DNA of 64,000 bases from Sodalis glossinidius str. 'morsitans' (GCF_000010085.1 NC_007712.1:2604001-2668000); one strand, 5' to 3'; positions 1-9,640 are shown, numbered from the stretch's first letter. Notes: generated by a model from the letters alone, not told the origin. Translations and numbers: made by a program.

Positions 1-66
1 TCCCGCAAGGGGCCGATGGAGGGCATCTCTACGCTGCAGGAGATTAAACGACTGGTGTTGGCATAA
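1..66 (+). CDS. C-terminal end of an unidentified protein
   Basis: An open frame enters from the left edge and ends at TAA 64-66, giving about 21 residues that finish LQEIKRLVLA. Too little is present to name the family. It points toward sotB but lies nearly 470 bp upstream of it. Confidence 0.4.
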   Translation, partial: SRKGPMEGISTLQEIKRLVLA

Positions 67-174
67 GCGGCGCGCCTGTTTCGACGCTTATCCGCCAAAC
101 CCTCGCCGCGGGTCGCCGATCGGCGCATCCTTACACCTGCAGCTCCACGCACAGAATACGAAACACCCAGCACG

Positions 175-293
175 GGGCTTTGGGCTTTGGGCTTTGGGCT
201 TTGGGCTTTGGGCTTTGGGCTTTGGGCTTTGGGCTTTGGGCTTTGGGCTTTGGGCTTTGGGCTTTGGGCTTTGGGCTTTGGGCTTTGGGCTTT
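175..293. repeat. 17 perfect copies of the heptamer GGGCTTT
   Basis: The block is exactly 119 bp, 17 x 7 bp, with no imperfect unit. Because 7 is not a multiple of 3, all frames run through a 21-nt codon cycle. Two plus-strand frames give FGLWALG-type heptads and a minus-strand frame gives a Lys/Pro/Ser/Gln heptad. These open frames look like by-products. The tract ends about 240 bp before the sotB start and could change length by slippage. Confidence 0.95.
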
Positions 294-532
294 GCGGGCG
301 GCGTATCCCCTTTCGCATGCGTCGCAAAGCATACATTGACGCCTTTCCTTCAACACCAGGCAAAAAACGCGGCACTAAGTTCAGCACGTTGAAACCGCAA
401 AAAAACGCGGCACAGATCACATAACAAGAGTAAACTGTTATCATGCAGCCTGGGCGTCGCAGGCCCCCGCTGCCACGACGATGCTCCACCCGGTGCTTTC
501 CGCTAATTTCTTTTTTGTTGGCTGCCATCTCA

Positions 533-1768
533 ATGCAAACGACACGTTCTTCCCGCCAATCTCGGGCCCGCCCGCCGTTTACGCCTCGTACCAGTCGCTC
601 AAGAGCCTGGCTGCGGGTGCTATGCCTGGCGCTGGCGGCCTTTATCTTTAATACCACCGAATTTGTCCCCGTCGGGCTTCTAAGCGATATCGCCGACAGT
701 TTTGCCATGACGCCGGCCCAGGTGGGATTGATCATCACCGTTTACGCTTGGGGGGTAGCACTGATGTCGCTTCCGCTGATGCTGTTGTCAAGCCAGATGG
801 AGCGACGCAACCTGCTGATGGGCACGTTCGCGCTGTTCATCGCCAGCCATGTGCTCACCGCCTTCGCCTGGAATTTCTGGGTGTTGATGTGTTCACGCAT
901 CGGAGTAGCGCTGGCACATGCGGTGTTTTGGTCAATAACCGCCTCGCTGGCTATTCGCGTCGGCCCGAAAGGAAAATCAGAGCAATCACTCAGTCTTTTG
1001 ACCACCGGCACCGTGCTGGCGATGGTGCTGGGGCTGCCGCTGGGGAGACTCATAGGCCAATATTTGGGCTGGCGTATGACCTTTGGCATTATCGGCATCA
1101 CCGCGCTGGCGATTATGCTGCTTCTGTGGCGTCTGCTGCCGCGTTTGCCCAGTAATCATTCAAGCTCCCTGAGCAGCGTGCCGGCACTGTTTCGCCGCCC
1201 TGCGCTGGTGAGCATTTACGGTATCACTGTAGTGGTGGTAACGGCCCACTATACCGCCTACAGCTATATTGAACCTTTCATGCAGCGCGTGGCCTCCGCC
1301 GGCGAAAACTTCACCACCATGTTGCTTTTGCTGTTCGGCGCCGCCGGTATCCTCGGCAGCCTGGTATTTTCATTCCTGGGCAACCGTCACCCTACCGCGC
1401 TATTGATGGGCGTTATTTTCTGTCTGATGATTTGCCTGCTGTTACTGCTGCCGCTGGCGCCGCATAATCTCGCTATCGCGTTGTTGTGCGTTATCTGGAG
1501 CATGGCCATGACCGCCCTCGCCCTGAGTCTTCAGGTGAAAGTCCTCGGCATGGCGCAGGATGCCACTGATGTCGCTATGGCCCTGTTTTCCGGCATTTTC
1601 AATCTGGGTATCGGTGCCGGCGCATTACTGGGGAATCAGGTCAGCTTGTTCTTCACCATCGATGATATCGGCCTGGTGGGCGCGCTGATTGCCTTGCTGG
1701 GTCTGGCGCTGTGTATATGGGCATTTCGCCGCTACCGCGACGTATTCCGCCTTATCAACCTCGGGTGA
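533..1768 (+). CDS. sotB: Sugar efflux transporter SotB (MFS)
   Basis: Inner-membrane major facilitator protein that exports sugars such as arabinose and IPTG-like galactosides in E. coli. The translation follows E. coli SotB/YdeA throughout: AAFIFNTTEFVPVGLLSDIA near residue 30, MERRNLL between helices 2 and 3, WSITASLAIR in helix 5 and ATDVAMALFSGIFNLGIGAG in helix 11. About 12 hydrophobic segments are visible. ATG 533 gives about 411 residues, close to the family length. ATG 443 is also in frame but would add a 30-residue extension not seen in homologues. No disruption is visible. It stands alone on this strand. Confidence 0.9.
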   Translation: MQTTRSSRQSRARPPFTPRTSRSRAWLRVLCLALAAFIFNTTEFVPVGLLSDIADSFAMTPAQVGLIITVYAWGVALMSLPLMLLSSQMERRNLLMGTFALFIASHVLTAFAWNFWVLMCSRIGVALAHAVFWSITASLAIRVGPKGKSEQSLSLLTTGTVLAMVLGLPLGRLIGQYLGWRMTFGIIGITALAIMLLLWRLLPRLPSNHSSSLSSVPALFRRPALVSIYGITVVVVTAHYTAYSYIEPFMQRVASAGENFTTMLLLLFGAAGILGSLVFSFLGNRHPTALLMGVIFCLMICLLLLLPLAPHNLAIALLCVIWSMAMTALALSLQVKVLGMAQDATDVAMALFSGIFNLGIGAGALLGNQVSLFFTIDDIGLVGALIALLGLALCIWAFRRYRDVFRLINLG

Positions 1769-2168
1769 GGCAGGTTACCATCGCTGCCGCCGGCGGGCGT
1801 TACCGGAGGGCTTGGCATGCTGAGTTGGCGGTTGGCGGAGCGCCATGCCGGCCACCGCGAAAGGTCGATACCTGCGCGAAGCACTTTCAAGCTGCATCGG
1901 CATACTGACGCCCTGCGTGAGGCCCCAGACAGCAGGCATGATGACGCCCGCGCGAGGCCCCGGGCAGCAGGCACCTTAGCGCTTGTGGCGCGTCAGGTGT
2001 CAGAGGAGACATGTCTCCTCTGACGCCGGCCGCTATCTTGCCCTGGCTTTTAGCCGTCGCCGGCAACGTCATACTTTTGTCATAACTCGCTCATGCCGCG
2101 GTCAGTTTCACCAGCCTACACTCTTCTATGAAATGAACACCTATACTTACCAACTAGAGGAACATGTT
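1769..2168. other. Intergenic region with direct repeat and palindrome
   Basis: No gene recognised. Two imperfect copies of a segment beginning GAGGCCC and ending CAGCAGGCA lie near 1919-1940 and 1955-1974. A perfect 26-bp palindrome follows at 1999-2024. The last 30 bases supply the ribosome-binding site (AGAGGA) of the hydrolase gene. Confidence 0.6.
1999..2024. repeat. Perfect 26-bp palindrome
   Basis: GTCAGAGGAGAC-AT-GTCTCCTCTGAC reads identically on both strands with no mismatch and no loop. There is no T-tract, so a simple intrinsic terminator is unlikely. A protein-binding operator or the scar of an inverted duplication are possible. Confidence 0.85.
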
Positions 2169-2916
2169 ATGAAACTGACCCTCGGTCAATCCATTAAAAT
2201 TATCGCCCTCTCCAGCGTCTGTCTGATGGCGGGCGTCAGCACCGCAGCACAGGCCGAAAACGTAAAAAAACATCGTTCTGGTGCACGGCGCCTTTGTCGG
2301 CGGCGCGGGCTGGCGTCCGGTCTATGACATTCTAACGCAAGATGGTTATAAAGTGACTCTGGTTCAGGAACCGCTGACCTCGTTCAAAGAAGATGTCGCC
2401 GCCACCCAACGCGTCCTGGCTCAGCAAGACGGCCCGGTGATTCTGATCGGCCACAGCTACGGCAGCACGATTATTAGCGAAGCGGGCAATGATTCACATG
2501 TCGCCGGTTTGGTCTATATCGCCGCCCACGCGCTCGACGTCGGCGAATCCAGCGGCGGCAATGGCAAAAAATACCCCAACAGCGCGCACCCTGTGAAAAC
2601 GCCTGACGGATATATGATGCTGGCGCCGGCAAATTACCCCGGCGATTTCGCGGCTGACCTGCCCGCCAAACAGGCCATGTTTGAAGCACAGGCGCAGATG
2701 CCGATCGCAGAGGCCATTTTCTCCACCACCATCGATAATCCAGCCTGGAAAACCAAACCCAGCTGGTACATGGTTGCGAAAGCGGACAAAATCATTAATC
2801 CCGACTTTGAACGGATGTACGCTCAGCGCGCCAAGAGCCATATGGTAGAAGTTGCCGGCGACAGCCATTCGGTGTATGAATCCCATCCTAAAGAGGTTGC
2901 GGCATTGATTGAGTAG
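2169..2916 (+). pseudogene. Secreted alpha/beta hydrolase, frameshifted
   Basis: The first frame gives a clear Sec signal peptide (MKLTLGQSIKIIALSSVCLM then an AQA cleavage site) and breaks at a run of seven A near 2263-2270. The other frame carries the hydrolase: HGAFVGGAGW oxyanion loop, GHSYGS nucleophile elbow with catalytic Ser, and a C-terminal GDSHSVYESHP with the His. Six A would restore ENVKNIVLVHG, so the lesion is one extra A. A strong Shine-Dalgarno sequence precedes ATG 2169. The family includes small esterases and haloperoxidase-like hydrolases; substrate unknown. Apart from the indel the gene looks fresh. Confidence 0.85.
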
Positions 2917-2951
2917 GCCGCTGCGCACCCTCTCCTGATGCGACGGAGTAA

Positions 2952-3637
2952 ATGATGAAAATATTGGTCATTGATGATGAACCTAAAGCACGGGAGTACA
3001 TGCGCAGCGGTTTAACCGAGTCTGGTTATGTCGTCGATGTGGCGGTCAACGGCCGCGAGGGGGTATTTATGGCCGAGGAGTATTATTACGATCTGATTCT
3101 GCTCGATGTCATGATGCCGGAGCTGAACGGCTGGGAAGTCATGAAAACGCTGGATAGTCTGCTGGATACCCCGGTTATTTTCCTTACCGCCAAAAGTACT
3201 GTCGACGATCGCATCAAAGGTCTGGAACTCGGCGCGGATGATTATCTGGTGAAACCCTTTTCCTTTGCCGAGCTGCTGGCCCGCATTCGAACCGCGCTGC
3301 GGCGGGGCATGAACGGAAAACGCGAGGAGCTTCTCACGGTGGCCGACCTACGGCTGGATATCGCCAAACGGCGCGTAGAGCGGTCAGGCCTGCGGATCAA
3401 CCTGACCAATAAAGAATTTAACCTGCTGCAATTGTTTATATCCAACCCGGGACACAGGTAATGAGCCGCACCCTGATAGCCTCGCGGGTCTGGGACATGA
3501 ATTTCGATGGCGATACTAACGTAGTGGATGTGGCCGTACGCCATTTGCGGCAAAAGGTGGATGAACCCTTCACTCACCCGCTTATTCATACGGTTCACGG
3601 TGTGTGCTATCGCTGCGAGGGCGACGAAACGCCATGA
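2952..3637 (+). pseudogene. OmpR-family response regulator (CusR/IrlR type), frameshifted
   Basis: The receiver domain is complete: acidic pair DDE near residue 10, phospho-acceptor Asp in LILLDVMMPE, and Lys in DDYLVKPF. The winged-helix domain starts correctly, then breaks near 3457. Removing one AC from the ACAC at about 3458-3461 restores NPGQVMSRTLIASRVWDM and the rest to TGA 3637, including VVDVAVRHLRQKVD. The closest relatives by eye are heavy-metal regulators. The stop overlaps the start of the sensor kinase gene (ATGA), so this was one operon. Confidence 0.85.
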
Positions 3638-4536
3638 AAAGCCTGTCGCTGACCGCCCGCCTGTCGCTGTTGATTGCCACTACCGTGTTGCTGGTCATGA
3701 TCCTGACGGAGATGGTGCTGTATCAATCGCTGGCGAAACAAATCAGCGTTCGTGACGACACGGCGCTCTTGAACCGGATGGATCAAATCCGCACGCTGTT
3801 GCTCAACGAGGACGTGCTGGCGCTTATTCGCACCAAACCCCGGCTGTTTGCCAATATGCTGGGCAATACCGAATCCCTGATGGTGGTGCGCTTTCCCAGC
3901 CAGCCGCCGCTGATTGAGGTGAACCCCAGCAAAACCCGCATACCGGACATACCCGCGGTGCCTACCCATCAGCCGCTGACCTTGAAAAGCGTCCGCCACC
4001 AGCTTGCGGCCAATGGCACGCCGTTTATCTCCGCCTCGGCATTGGCGAAAACGAGCAATGGCCCCGGCGAAGTGGAAATTATCACCGGCAGGCTCATGAC
4101 GGAACGCACCAGTACGCTTGCGGGCTACCGTCACGAAATGCTGCTGCTGATAATCATCGCTACCGCCGTCGCCGCGCTGAGCGTTGTTTTTCTGACCCGA
4201 CGCGGTTTACGCCCCTTATACCATTTAGCCCAGGAGGCAGCCGCCATCGACGTCCGCCATTTGGCCTGGCAAATTCAGTTAGCACATGTGCCGCGGGAGC
4301 TGGTGGCGCTGGTGGCGCTGGTGGCGCTGGTGGCGCTGGTGGCGGCGTTCAACCAGATGCACGTATTTTTGACCACTTTTATCGCGTCGATGCCTCTCGC
4401 CACGATTCAGCCACCGGTAGCGGTCTGGGGCCATCGTGTGCAGCATAATGCAGCTGCATCACGGGCACTGCGCGGTGGAAAGCCAGGATCGTCTGACCCG
4501 CTTTTCGCTCTTTTTCCTCATCAGCATCAGGCATAG
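3634..4536 (+). pseudogene. Heavy-metal-type sensor histidine kinase, catalytic part lost
   Basis: The N-terminus has one membrane helix at about residues 10-30, a periplasmic domain and a second helix at about 168-188, followed by RGLRPLYHLA, as in CusS-like kinases. The sequence then runs into five copies of CTGGTGGCG, a residual FNQM of the HAMP end, and unrelated text to a stop at 4536. The HisKA His box and the ATPase N, G1 and G2 boxes are absent. With its regulator broken as well, the system is dead. Confidence 0.8.
4300..4344. repeat. Five tandem copies of a 9-bp unit
   Basis: CTGGTGGCG is repeated five times without error and inserts LVA triplets into the HAMP region of the broken kinase. 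An ancestral LVALV-like segment probably expanded by slippage. Confidence 0.9.
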
Positions 4537-4690
4537 ACTCTGGCCCGGCGTGTCCTGCCGCGGTTGTATTTGGTTTCCTCCACCGGCGATAAACTCGCCG
4601 TAAGGAGAATGACTTTCTGAAGGGGAAAAGCGATAACCCTCTGCTTTACATGCCTTTTTCGTTAAAAAAAGATAGTACAATATTGATAAC

Positions 4691-4709
4691 AATAATAGTT
4701 CGTATTATT
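4691..4709. promoter_or_regulatory. AT-rich inverted repeat, possible Fur site
   Basis: AATAATA-GTTCG-TATTATT is a perfect 7-5-7 inverted repeat within a longer AT-rich stretch (4660-4725) that partly resembles the GATAAT-based Fur box. It lies about 400 bp upstream of hmuT. Fur control of heme uptake is the rule in enterobacteria, but the match is only moderate. Confidence 0.35.
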
Positions 4710-4739
4710 ATTCATACTAAAGGGAATAAGGCCCTATCC

Positions 4740-5118
4740 CGTGCTGGCGGGCGGCCTTAAGCCAGGACAGGTGCTTTGAGGCCCTCCCGCCGTTTCATCG
4801 CCCGAACAGAGATCACAATGCCTATCATGCGCTACGCCGTTTACGTCAGACCAAGGCTTCGTCGCCGCCGATCCACCCACCCGTGCAGGAACGCACTTTA
4901 CCTACGCCCACGGGCCTCACGGCCTTACCCTCTGGCGGCGGTGAAAGGCCAGTGCCGGGGTCAACCGTTGCCGTACGCAGCGGCGCGGCGCCCCCTTTCT
5001 CAGGCTCTGTGCAACACGCTTGCCGGGTGTCAAACTTGACGCAGACGGCGATCGGCGATATCGCCCCCTTCGGCGCGGCGGCACCCTGCACTCGCCGCCT
5101 TAATATGGAGATCATCCT
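4740..5118. other. Region upstream of hmuT, probably a decayed gene
   Basis: GC-rich sequence with no convincing reading frame. In enterobacterial heme loci hmuR and hmuS precede hmuT, so this may be the wreck of one of them, but I could not align it to either. Confidence 0.3.
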
Positions 5119-6087
5119 ATGGTAATTAACCGGGTCCTCACTGTGCTGTCCGGCCAAACCCACCCCGCACCGCACCGTCAATCGCTACGCAGAGTTCTGG
5201 CGCGACTGGCGCGTGTTGCGACCCGTGAACGGCTGCGGGACGGTTTATCGCGCGTCGTACCGGCATTGGCCGCACGCCGCTATCTGGCCCTGGCGCTGCT
5301 TGTCGCGCCCTTTACGCTGCTGGCCGAAACGCGGGTGATTACCATCGGCGGCGATGTCACCGAAATCGCTTTTGCCCTCGGGGCCGGCGGGGAGGTGGTG
5401 GCGCGGGACAGTACCAGCCTGAAGCCTGCGGATCAGGTGCTGCGCTTGCCGGACGTCGGCTATCTGCGGCAATTGAACGCTGAGGGGATATTAGCCTTGC
5501 GTCCGTCGCTGGTGCTGGTCAGCGAACTGGCCAAACCCTCGCTGGCGCTCAAGCAAGTGGCCGATAGCGGTGTGCAGGTTATCACCGTGCCGGAAGAAAC
5601 GTCGCTAAGCGCCATCGACCGCAAAATCCAAACCGTCGCCACCGCCCTGGACCGTACGTCCCAGGGCGAGCGTCTGATTGCCCGATTGCATGATGACTTG
5701 CAAGCGATCCCCGCCGGCACGCTGCCGGTAAAAGTGCTGTTTATTCTTAGCCATAGCGGCATGTCGGCGATGGCCGCCGGTAAAGATACCGCGGCGGACG
5801 CCGCAATACGCGCTGCGGGACTGCAAAACGCCATGCAGAGCTTTAGCCGTTATCAACCACTGTCCTCAGAAGGGATTATTGCCAGCGCGCCGGATCTGGT
5901 AGTGGTGACCGCCGACGGCGTCAAAACCCTGGGCGGCGAGGAAAAAGTCTGGCAATTGCCGGGACTGGCGATGACCCCGGCGGGCAAACATCACCGGCTG
6001 GTGGTGCTGGATGATATGGCGCTGCTGGGATTCGGCCTGGATACGCCCGCAGCAATCGTCAAGCTGCGCGCGGCCGCTCGGCCCTGA
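5119..6087 (+). CDS. hmuT: Hemin ABC transporter, periplasmic binding protein HmuT
   Basis: Binds heme in the periplasm and delivers it to HmuUV. The body matches the family: VITIGGDVTEIAFALGAG at the start of lobe 1, LPDVGYLRQLNAEGILAL, then the helical linker and lobe 2. The only ATG (5119) adds about 45 Arg-rich residues before the signal-peptide core ALALLVAPFTLLA. The true start may be the in-frame TTG near 5266, or upstream decay may have fused extra codons to the frame. No lesion inside the mature part. hmuU follows after 6 bp. Confidence 0.88.
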   Translation: MVINRVLTVLSGQTHPAPHRQSLRRVLARLARVATRERLRDGLSRVVPALAARRYLALALLVAPFTLLAETRVITIGGDVTEIAFALGAGGEVVARDSTSLKPADQVLRLPDVGYLRQLNAEGILALRPSLVLVSELAKPSLALKQVADSGVQVITVPEETSLSAIDRKIQTVATALDRTSQGERLIARLHDDLQAIPAGTLPVKVLFILSHSGMSAMAAGKDTAADAAIRAAGLQNAMQSFSRYQPLSSEGIIASAPDLVVVTADGVKTLGGEEKVWQLPGLAMTPAGKHHRLVVLDDMALLGFGLDTPAAIVKLRAAARP

Positions 6088-6093
6088 GGCTCT

Positions 6094-7092
6094 ATGCGTC
6101 CTAACAAACCTTTGCTCACTCTGGGCGCCATGGCGGTATTGCTTCTGGTATTGGCCACCGCCGCGGCCGGCTTCGGCGCCATGCGGCTTATGCTTGCCGA
6201 TATCTGGCGCAGCCCGAGCGACGGTATGCTTTGGCAAATATGGTTCCATATCCGGCTACCGCGGGTAGCGCTGGCGCTACTGGTGGGCACCGCGCTGGCC
6301 CTGTCCGGCGCGGTGATGCAGGGATTGTTTCGCAATCCGCTGGCGGATCCCGGTTTGCTGGGTATCAGCAGCGGCGCCGCACTGGCGGTCGGTCTGGCGG
6401 TAGTGCTGCCCTGGACGCTGACGCCGATTTTCGCGCTGTACTCATCGATGGCGGCGGCCTTTATCGGCAGCCTTGTCGTCACCCTGGTGATTTTTTCACT
6501 CAGCAGTTTCAGCGCCGGTCTGGCGCGGCTGCTGCTCGCCGGTATCGCCATCAATGCCTTATGCAGCGCCGCGACAGGCGTCCTTTCCTGGCTAAGCAAC
6601 GATCAGCAATTGCGCCAGCTGTCGTTATGGGGCATGGGCAGTCTCGGACAGGCCCAATGGCCGACGGTGGCCGCCGCCGCATCGCTGATTGTGCCCGGGG
6701 CGCTGGTGGTGCAGCGTTTGTCTACCGCGCTCAATGTGCTGCAGCTCGGTGAGGAAGAAGCACATTATCTGGGCGTCAATGTCAAACGTACCCAGCGCCA
6801 TCTGTTGCTGTCAAGCGCGCTGCTGGTGGCGGCGGCGGCGGCGGTCAGCGGCGTTATCGGCTTCGTGGGTCTGGTGGTGCCGCATCTGGTGCGCATGACG
6901 TTGGGCGCCGATCACCGCTGGCTTCTGCCCGGCGCGGTGTTGGCCGGCGCCATTTTGCTGCTGCTGGCGGATACGGTCGCGCGCACGGCCGTGGCGCCGG
7001 CGGAAATGCCCGTGGGGCTTTTGACCAGTCTGCTGGGCGGACCGTGGTTTTTGTGGCTTATCCTGCGCAGACGGGAGGCGGCCGGTGTCTGA
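6094..7092 (+). CDS. hmuU: Hemin ABC transporter permease HmuU
   Basis: FecCD-type permease of 332 residues forming the inner-membrane heme channel. Visible family marks are RLPRVALALLVGTALALSGA, GLFRNPLADPGLLGISSGAA, and GFVGLVVPHLVR, the coupling-helix region that meets the ATPase. About nine to ten hydrophobic helices. Full length, no stops. Its end overlaps hmuV by 8 bp, which indicates translational coupling. Confidence 0.92.
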   Translation: MRPNKPLLTLGAMAVLLLVLATAAAGFGAMRLMLADIWRSPSDGMLWQIWFHIRLPRVALALLVGTALALSGAVMQGLFRNPLADPGLLGISSGAALAVGLAVVLPWTLTPIFALYSSMAAAFIGSLVVTLVIFSLSSFSAGLARLLLAGIAINALCSAATGVLSWLSNDQQLRQLSLWGMGSLGQAQWPTVAAAASLIVPGALVVQRLSTALNVLQLGEEEAHYLGVNVKRTQRHLLLSSALLVAAAAAVSGVIGFVGLVVPHLVRMTLGADHRWLLPGAVLAGAILLLLADTVARTAVAPAEMPVGLLTSLLGGPWFLWLILRRREAAGV

Positions 7093-7867
7093 CGCCTTAT
7101 TGCACGCCGACAATCTCCACTACCGCGCCGGCGGTCGCACGCTGATTGAAGGCGTCTCGCTGACGTTGGCGCCTGGGGAAATGGTGGCGCTGATTGGCCC
7201 CAATGGCGCCGGTAAATCGACGCTTTTGCGGCTATTGAGCGGCTATCTCGATCCTATACAGGGGCAGTGCCGGCTGCAAGGACGGGAGCTGGCCGTCTGG
7301 ACTGCCGCCCAGCTCGCGCGACGGCGGGCGGTAATGGCCCAACAAGGCAGCGTGGCATTTTCGTTCCGGGTTAGCGAAGTGGTGGCGATGGCGCGCGCGC
7401 CCTGGTCTGGCACGCCGGCAACCACCGTACTTGCCGAGGTTATGACGTTAACCGGTTGCGAAATGCTGGCGTCGCGCGAGTTTCGCCGGTTGTCCGGGGG
7501 GGAGCAGCAGCGGGTCCGTCTGGCAATGGCGCTGGCGCAGCTTTGGCAGCAGGACGGCCCGGAGGGCTGGCTGTTTCTGGATGAACCCACGTCAGCGCTG
7601 GATCTATATCATCAGCAGGCGCTGCTGCGCCTGCTGTATCAACTCACCCGCGCGGGCAAGCTGGCCGTGTGCTGCATATTGCATGATGTGAATCTGGCGG
7701 CGCTGTGGGCCGATCGGATACTGCTATTGCAGCAAGGGCGGCTTGCTGCCAGCGGGACGCCGGCAGAGGTGTTAACAGAAGTGCAGTTGCGCGCCTGCTA
7801 TCAAGCCGACCTCCGAGTACAGACCCAGCAAGAGGACGGCGTGCCGCAGATTTACCTGCGGCGCTGA
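7085..7867 (+). CDS. hmuV: Hemin ABC transporter ATP-binding protein HmuV
   Basis: Cytoplasmic ATPase of the heme importer, 260 residues. It starts at GTG 7085 inside the end of hmuU. Walker A is GPNGAGKST at about residue 38, the ABC signature LSGGEQQR near 140, Walker B WLFLDEPTSAL near 162, and the switch His in ILHDVNLAA. All catalytic elements are intact, so hmuTUV looks functional in a window where the other metal importers are broken. A heme receptor gene is not seen nearby. Confidence 0.92.
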   Translation: MSDALLHADNLHYRAGGRTLIEGVSLTLAPGEMVALIGPNGAGKSTLLRLLSGYLDPIQGQCRLQGRELAVWTAAQLARRRAVMAQQGSVAFSFRVSEVVAMARAPWSGTPATTVLAEVMTLTGCEMLASREFRRLSGGEQQRVRLAMALAQLWQQDGPEGWLFLDEPTSALDLYHQQALLRLLYQLTRAGKLAVCCILHDVNLAALWADRILLLQQGRLAASGTPAEVLTEVQLRACYQADLRVQTQQEDGVPQIYLRR

Positions 7868-7935
7868 CACGCTCTTACAGCATCCAGCCTGCCACCGGTT
7901 ACGCCGTCGAGGGGGAACGGCGCGGCCGCGGCGTA

Positions 7936-8736
7936 TCACTCCTGTTGCGGATAATCGGCGCCGAGACTGACATCGCGCCAGACCTCCATTTCATCCAATC
8001 GCTCGCGTAATTTGCCGGTCACCGTCTCGAAACCCCAGGCGCCAAGCAGCAGATGGCCCGGCGGCCGCGCATTGAGGGTAATATCCAGCATGGCGTCAGC
8101 GACACGCACCGGATCGCCGGCCTGCTTACCACTGTTGGCGGCGGTGGTTTTCATCCGCGCCGCGGCGGTTGTGGCGTAATCCGCCAGGGCGTTTGGCGTA
8201 ACGATCGTCCGGCCCAGTCGGTACGAAACGGCCCCAGCTCAACGCAGGTCACCTTGATACCCAACGGCGCGACTCCGCCCATAGCGCATCGGACCAGCCT
8301 TCTACGGCATATTTTCTGGCCGCGTAATAGCCTGAGCTGGGGAAACCCACCAGCCCCGCCACCGAGGTAATATTGATCACATGCCCCTGGCGCTGCGCGC
8401 GCATCAGCGGCAGCACCGCGCGGGTCAAGGCGAACAGTCCGAACACATTGGTGTCGAATTGGGCGCGTATCTCCTCCTCGACGACGCTTTGATAGCCATA
8501 ACCGGCATTATTTACCAGGACATCAATAGCGCCAAATTTGTCGACCGCCGCGCCTTGACCGCGTCGGTTATAGCTGCGTCATTGGTCACGTCCAGCGCTA
8601 ACGCCGTGACCTGTTGCACATCGCGAGCGGTGATAACCGCCCGCCAGCCGCGGGACAGTACGCGCTGCGCCAGCTCTAGGCCAAACCCTGTCGAGCAGCC
8701 GGTGATAAACCATACGGGGATTTTTTCTGCGGACAT
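7936..8736 (-). pseudogene. Short-chain dehydrogenase/reductase, multiple frameshifts
   Basis: Read on the minus strand from ATG 8736: WFITGCSTGFGLELA holds the TGxxxGxG cofactor motif, followed by NNAGYGYQSVVEEEI-like remnants. VINITSVAGLVGFPSSGYYAARKYAVEG holds the catalytic Ser, Tyr and Lys, but it lies in another frame, and the C-terminal part in a third. At least two frameshifts. About 267 residues when rejoined, normal for the family. Substrate unknown. Confidence 0.8.
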
Positions 8737-8783
8737 AATGTCCGCCATAAACGCTGGCGGACCGTGTAACCGATCGCGCCAGA

Positions 8784-9509
8784 TCAGGAACGCAGGTCGC
8801 ACGCGAGTTGTTCCACCCGACGCAGCGCCGATGCGATCTGCTCTTCGGTCACGCCGGGCAGTGCCAGCAGCCTGACGGCCTCTTCGGCAGGCGTAGTGAT
8901 GCCCAGCGTGGCAAAATCATAAGGAAAACCATTGTGGCGATAAAAAGGCAACAGCCGCACGACTTCCTGTTCATCGCCGGTAGCAACCAGCTGTACCAGA
9001 ATGCCGTAAGCGACTTTCATGCCGTGCAGCACCGCACCGGATGGGTTTCCGGCAGATGGCTCATGGCGTTATGGATAGCATGCGCACCGGCCATGCGGCC
9101 CGACTCCGCACAACCGCCCACCATGCCTGCTACGGCAATGATCGCCTCCGCCACGCGCTGAAACGCCGGCGACACCGCCCCCGTCGTCATACTGTCCAAG
9201 GCCGCCAGCGCATGGCGGGTGATGGCTTCCGCTTCATATCACTTCGCCAGCGTATCGCCGATGCCGCCGAGAAAATAATCACGCGGCGATGTGATTAGCA
9301 GCGTCAAATCAACCAGGGTCAGATAGGCGGAGGTGATAGTAATCCACAGAGCGGAACGCATGATCCGGCCAATACATCGCCGAGAGCGGCGTGGTGGCAG
9401 CGCAGGTGCCGAGCACCGTCGGGAGAGTGATGTATTCCACATTTAGCAATTCGGCGGCCTGACAAAGATATTGACCGGGACCGCTTCTCACTACCTGACT
9501 TAATCGCAT
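8784..9509 (-). pseudogene. Iron-containing alcohol dehydrogenase (HcxA/YbdH or GldA-like), truncated
   Basis: Rejoined minus-strand frames resemble E. coli YbdH: ITLPTVLGTCAATTPLSA, YFLGGIGDTLAK, GGCAESGRMAGAHAIHNAMS and LHGMKVAYGILVQ, with the metal-ligand histidines AHAIHN and LHG. The expected Trp after DTLAK is a TGA stop (9239-9241). At least two frameshifts follow. The N-terminal NAD-binding half, about 100 residues, is missing. Confidence 0.8.
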
Positions 9510-9640
9510 GCCATTGCCTTACGCAGGGGCGTTAAATTGACAGTGTAGCACCGGTTAGATCAGCGGTTAAACGGTTATCCCCTGCAAGGCAGGCTTTTCT
9601 GGCGCACCGCCGAGACTTATCGGCACAACGGCACGCGGCG

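Noticed and set aside
175..293. CRISPR array
   Set aside because: Units are 7 bp without spacers; no other direct-repeat/spacer pattern or cas gene seen in the window.
180..392. Open frames of FGLWALG heptads across the heptamer repeat
   Set aside because: They exist in several frames on both strands only because the unit is 7 bp; no ribosome site or conserved flanks.
742..1101. Minus-strand frame inside sotB
   Set aside because: Shadow of an intact, conserved transporter gene.
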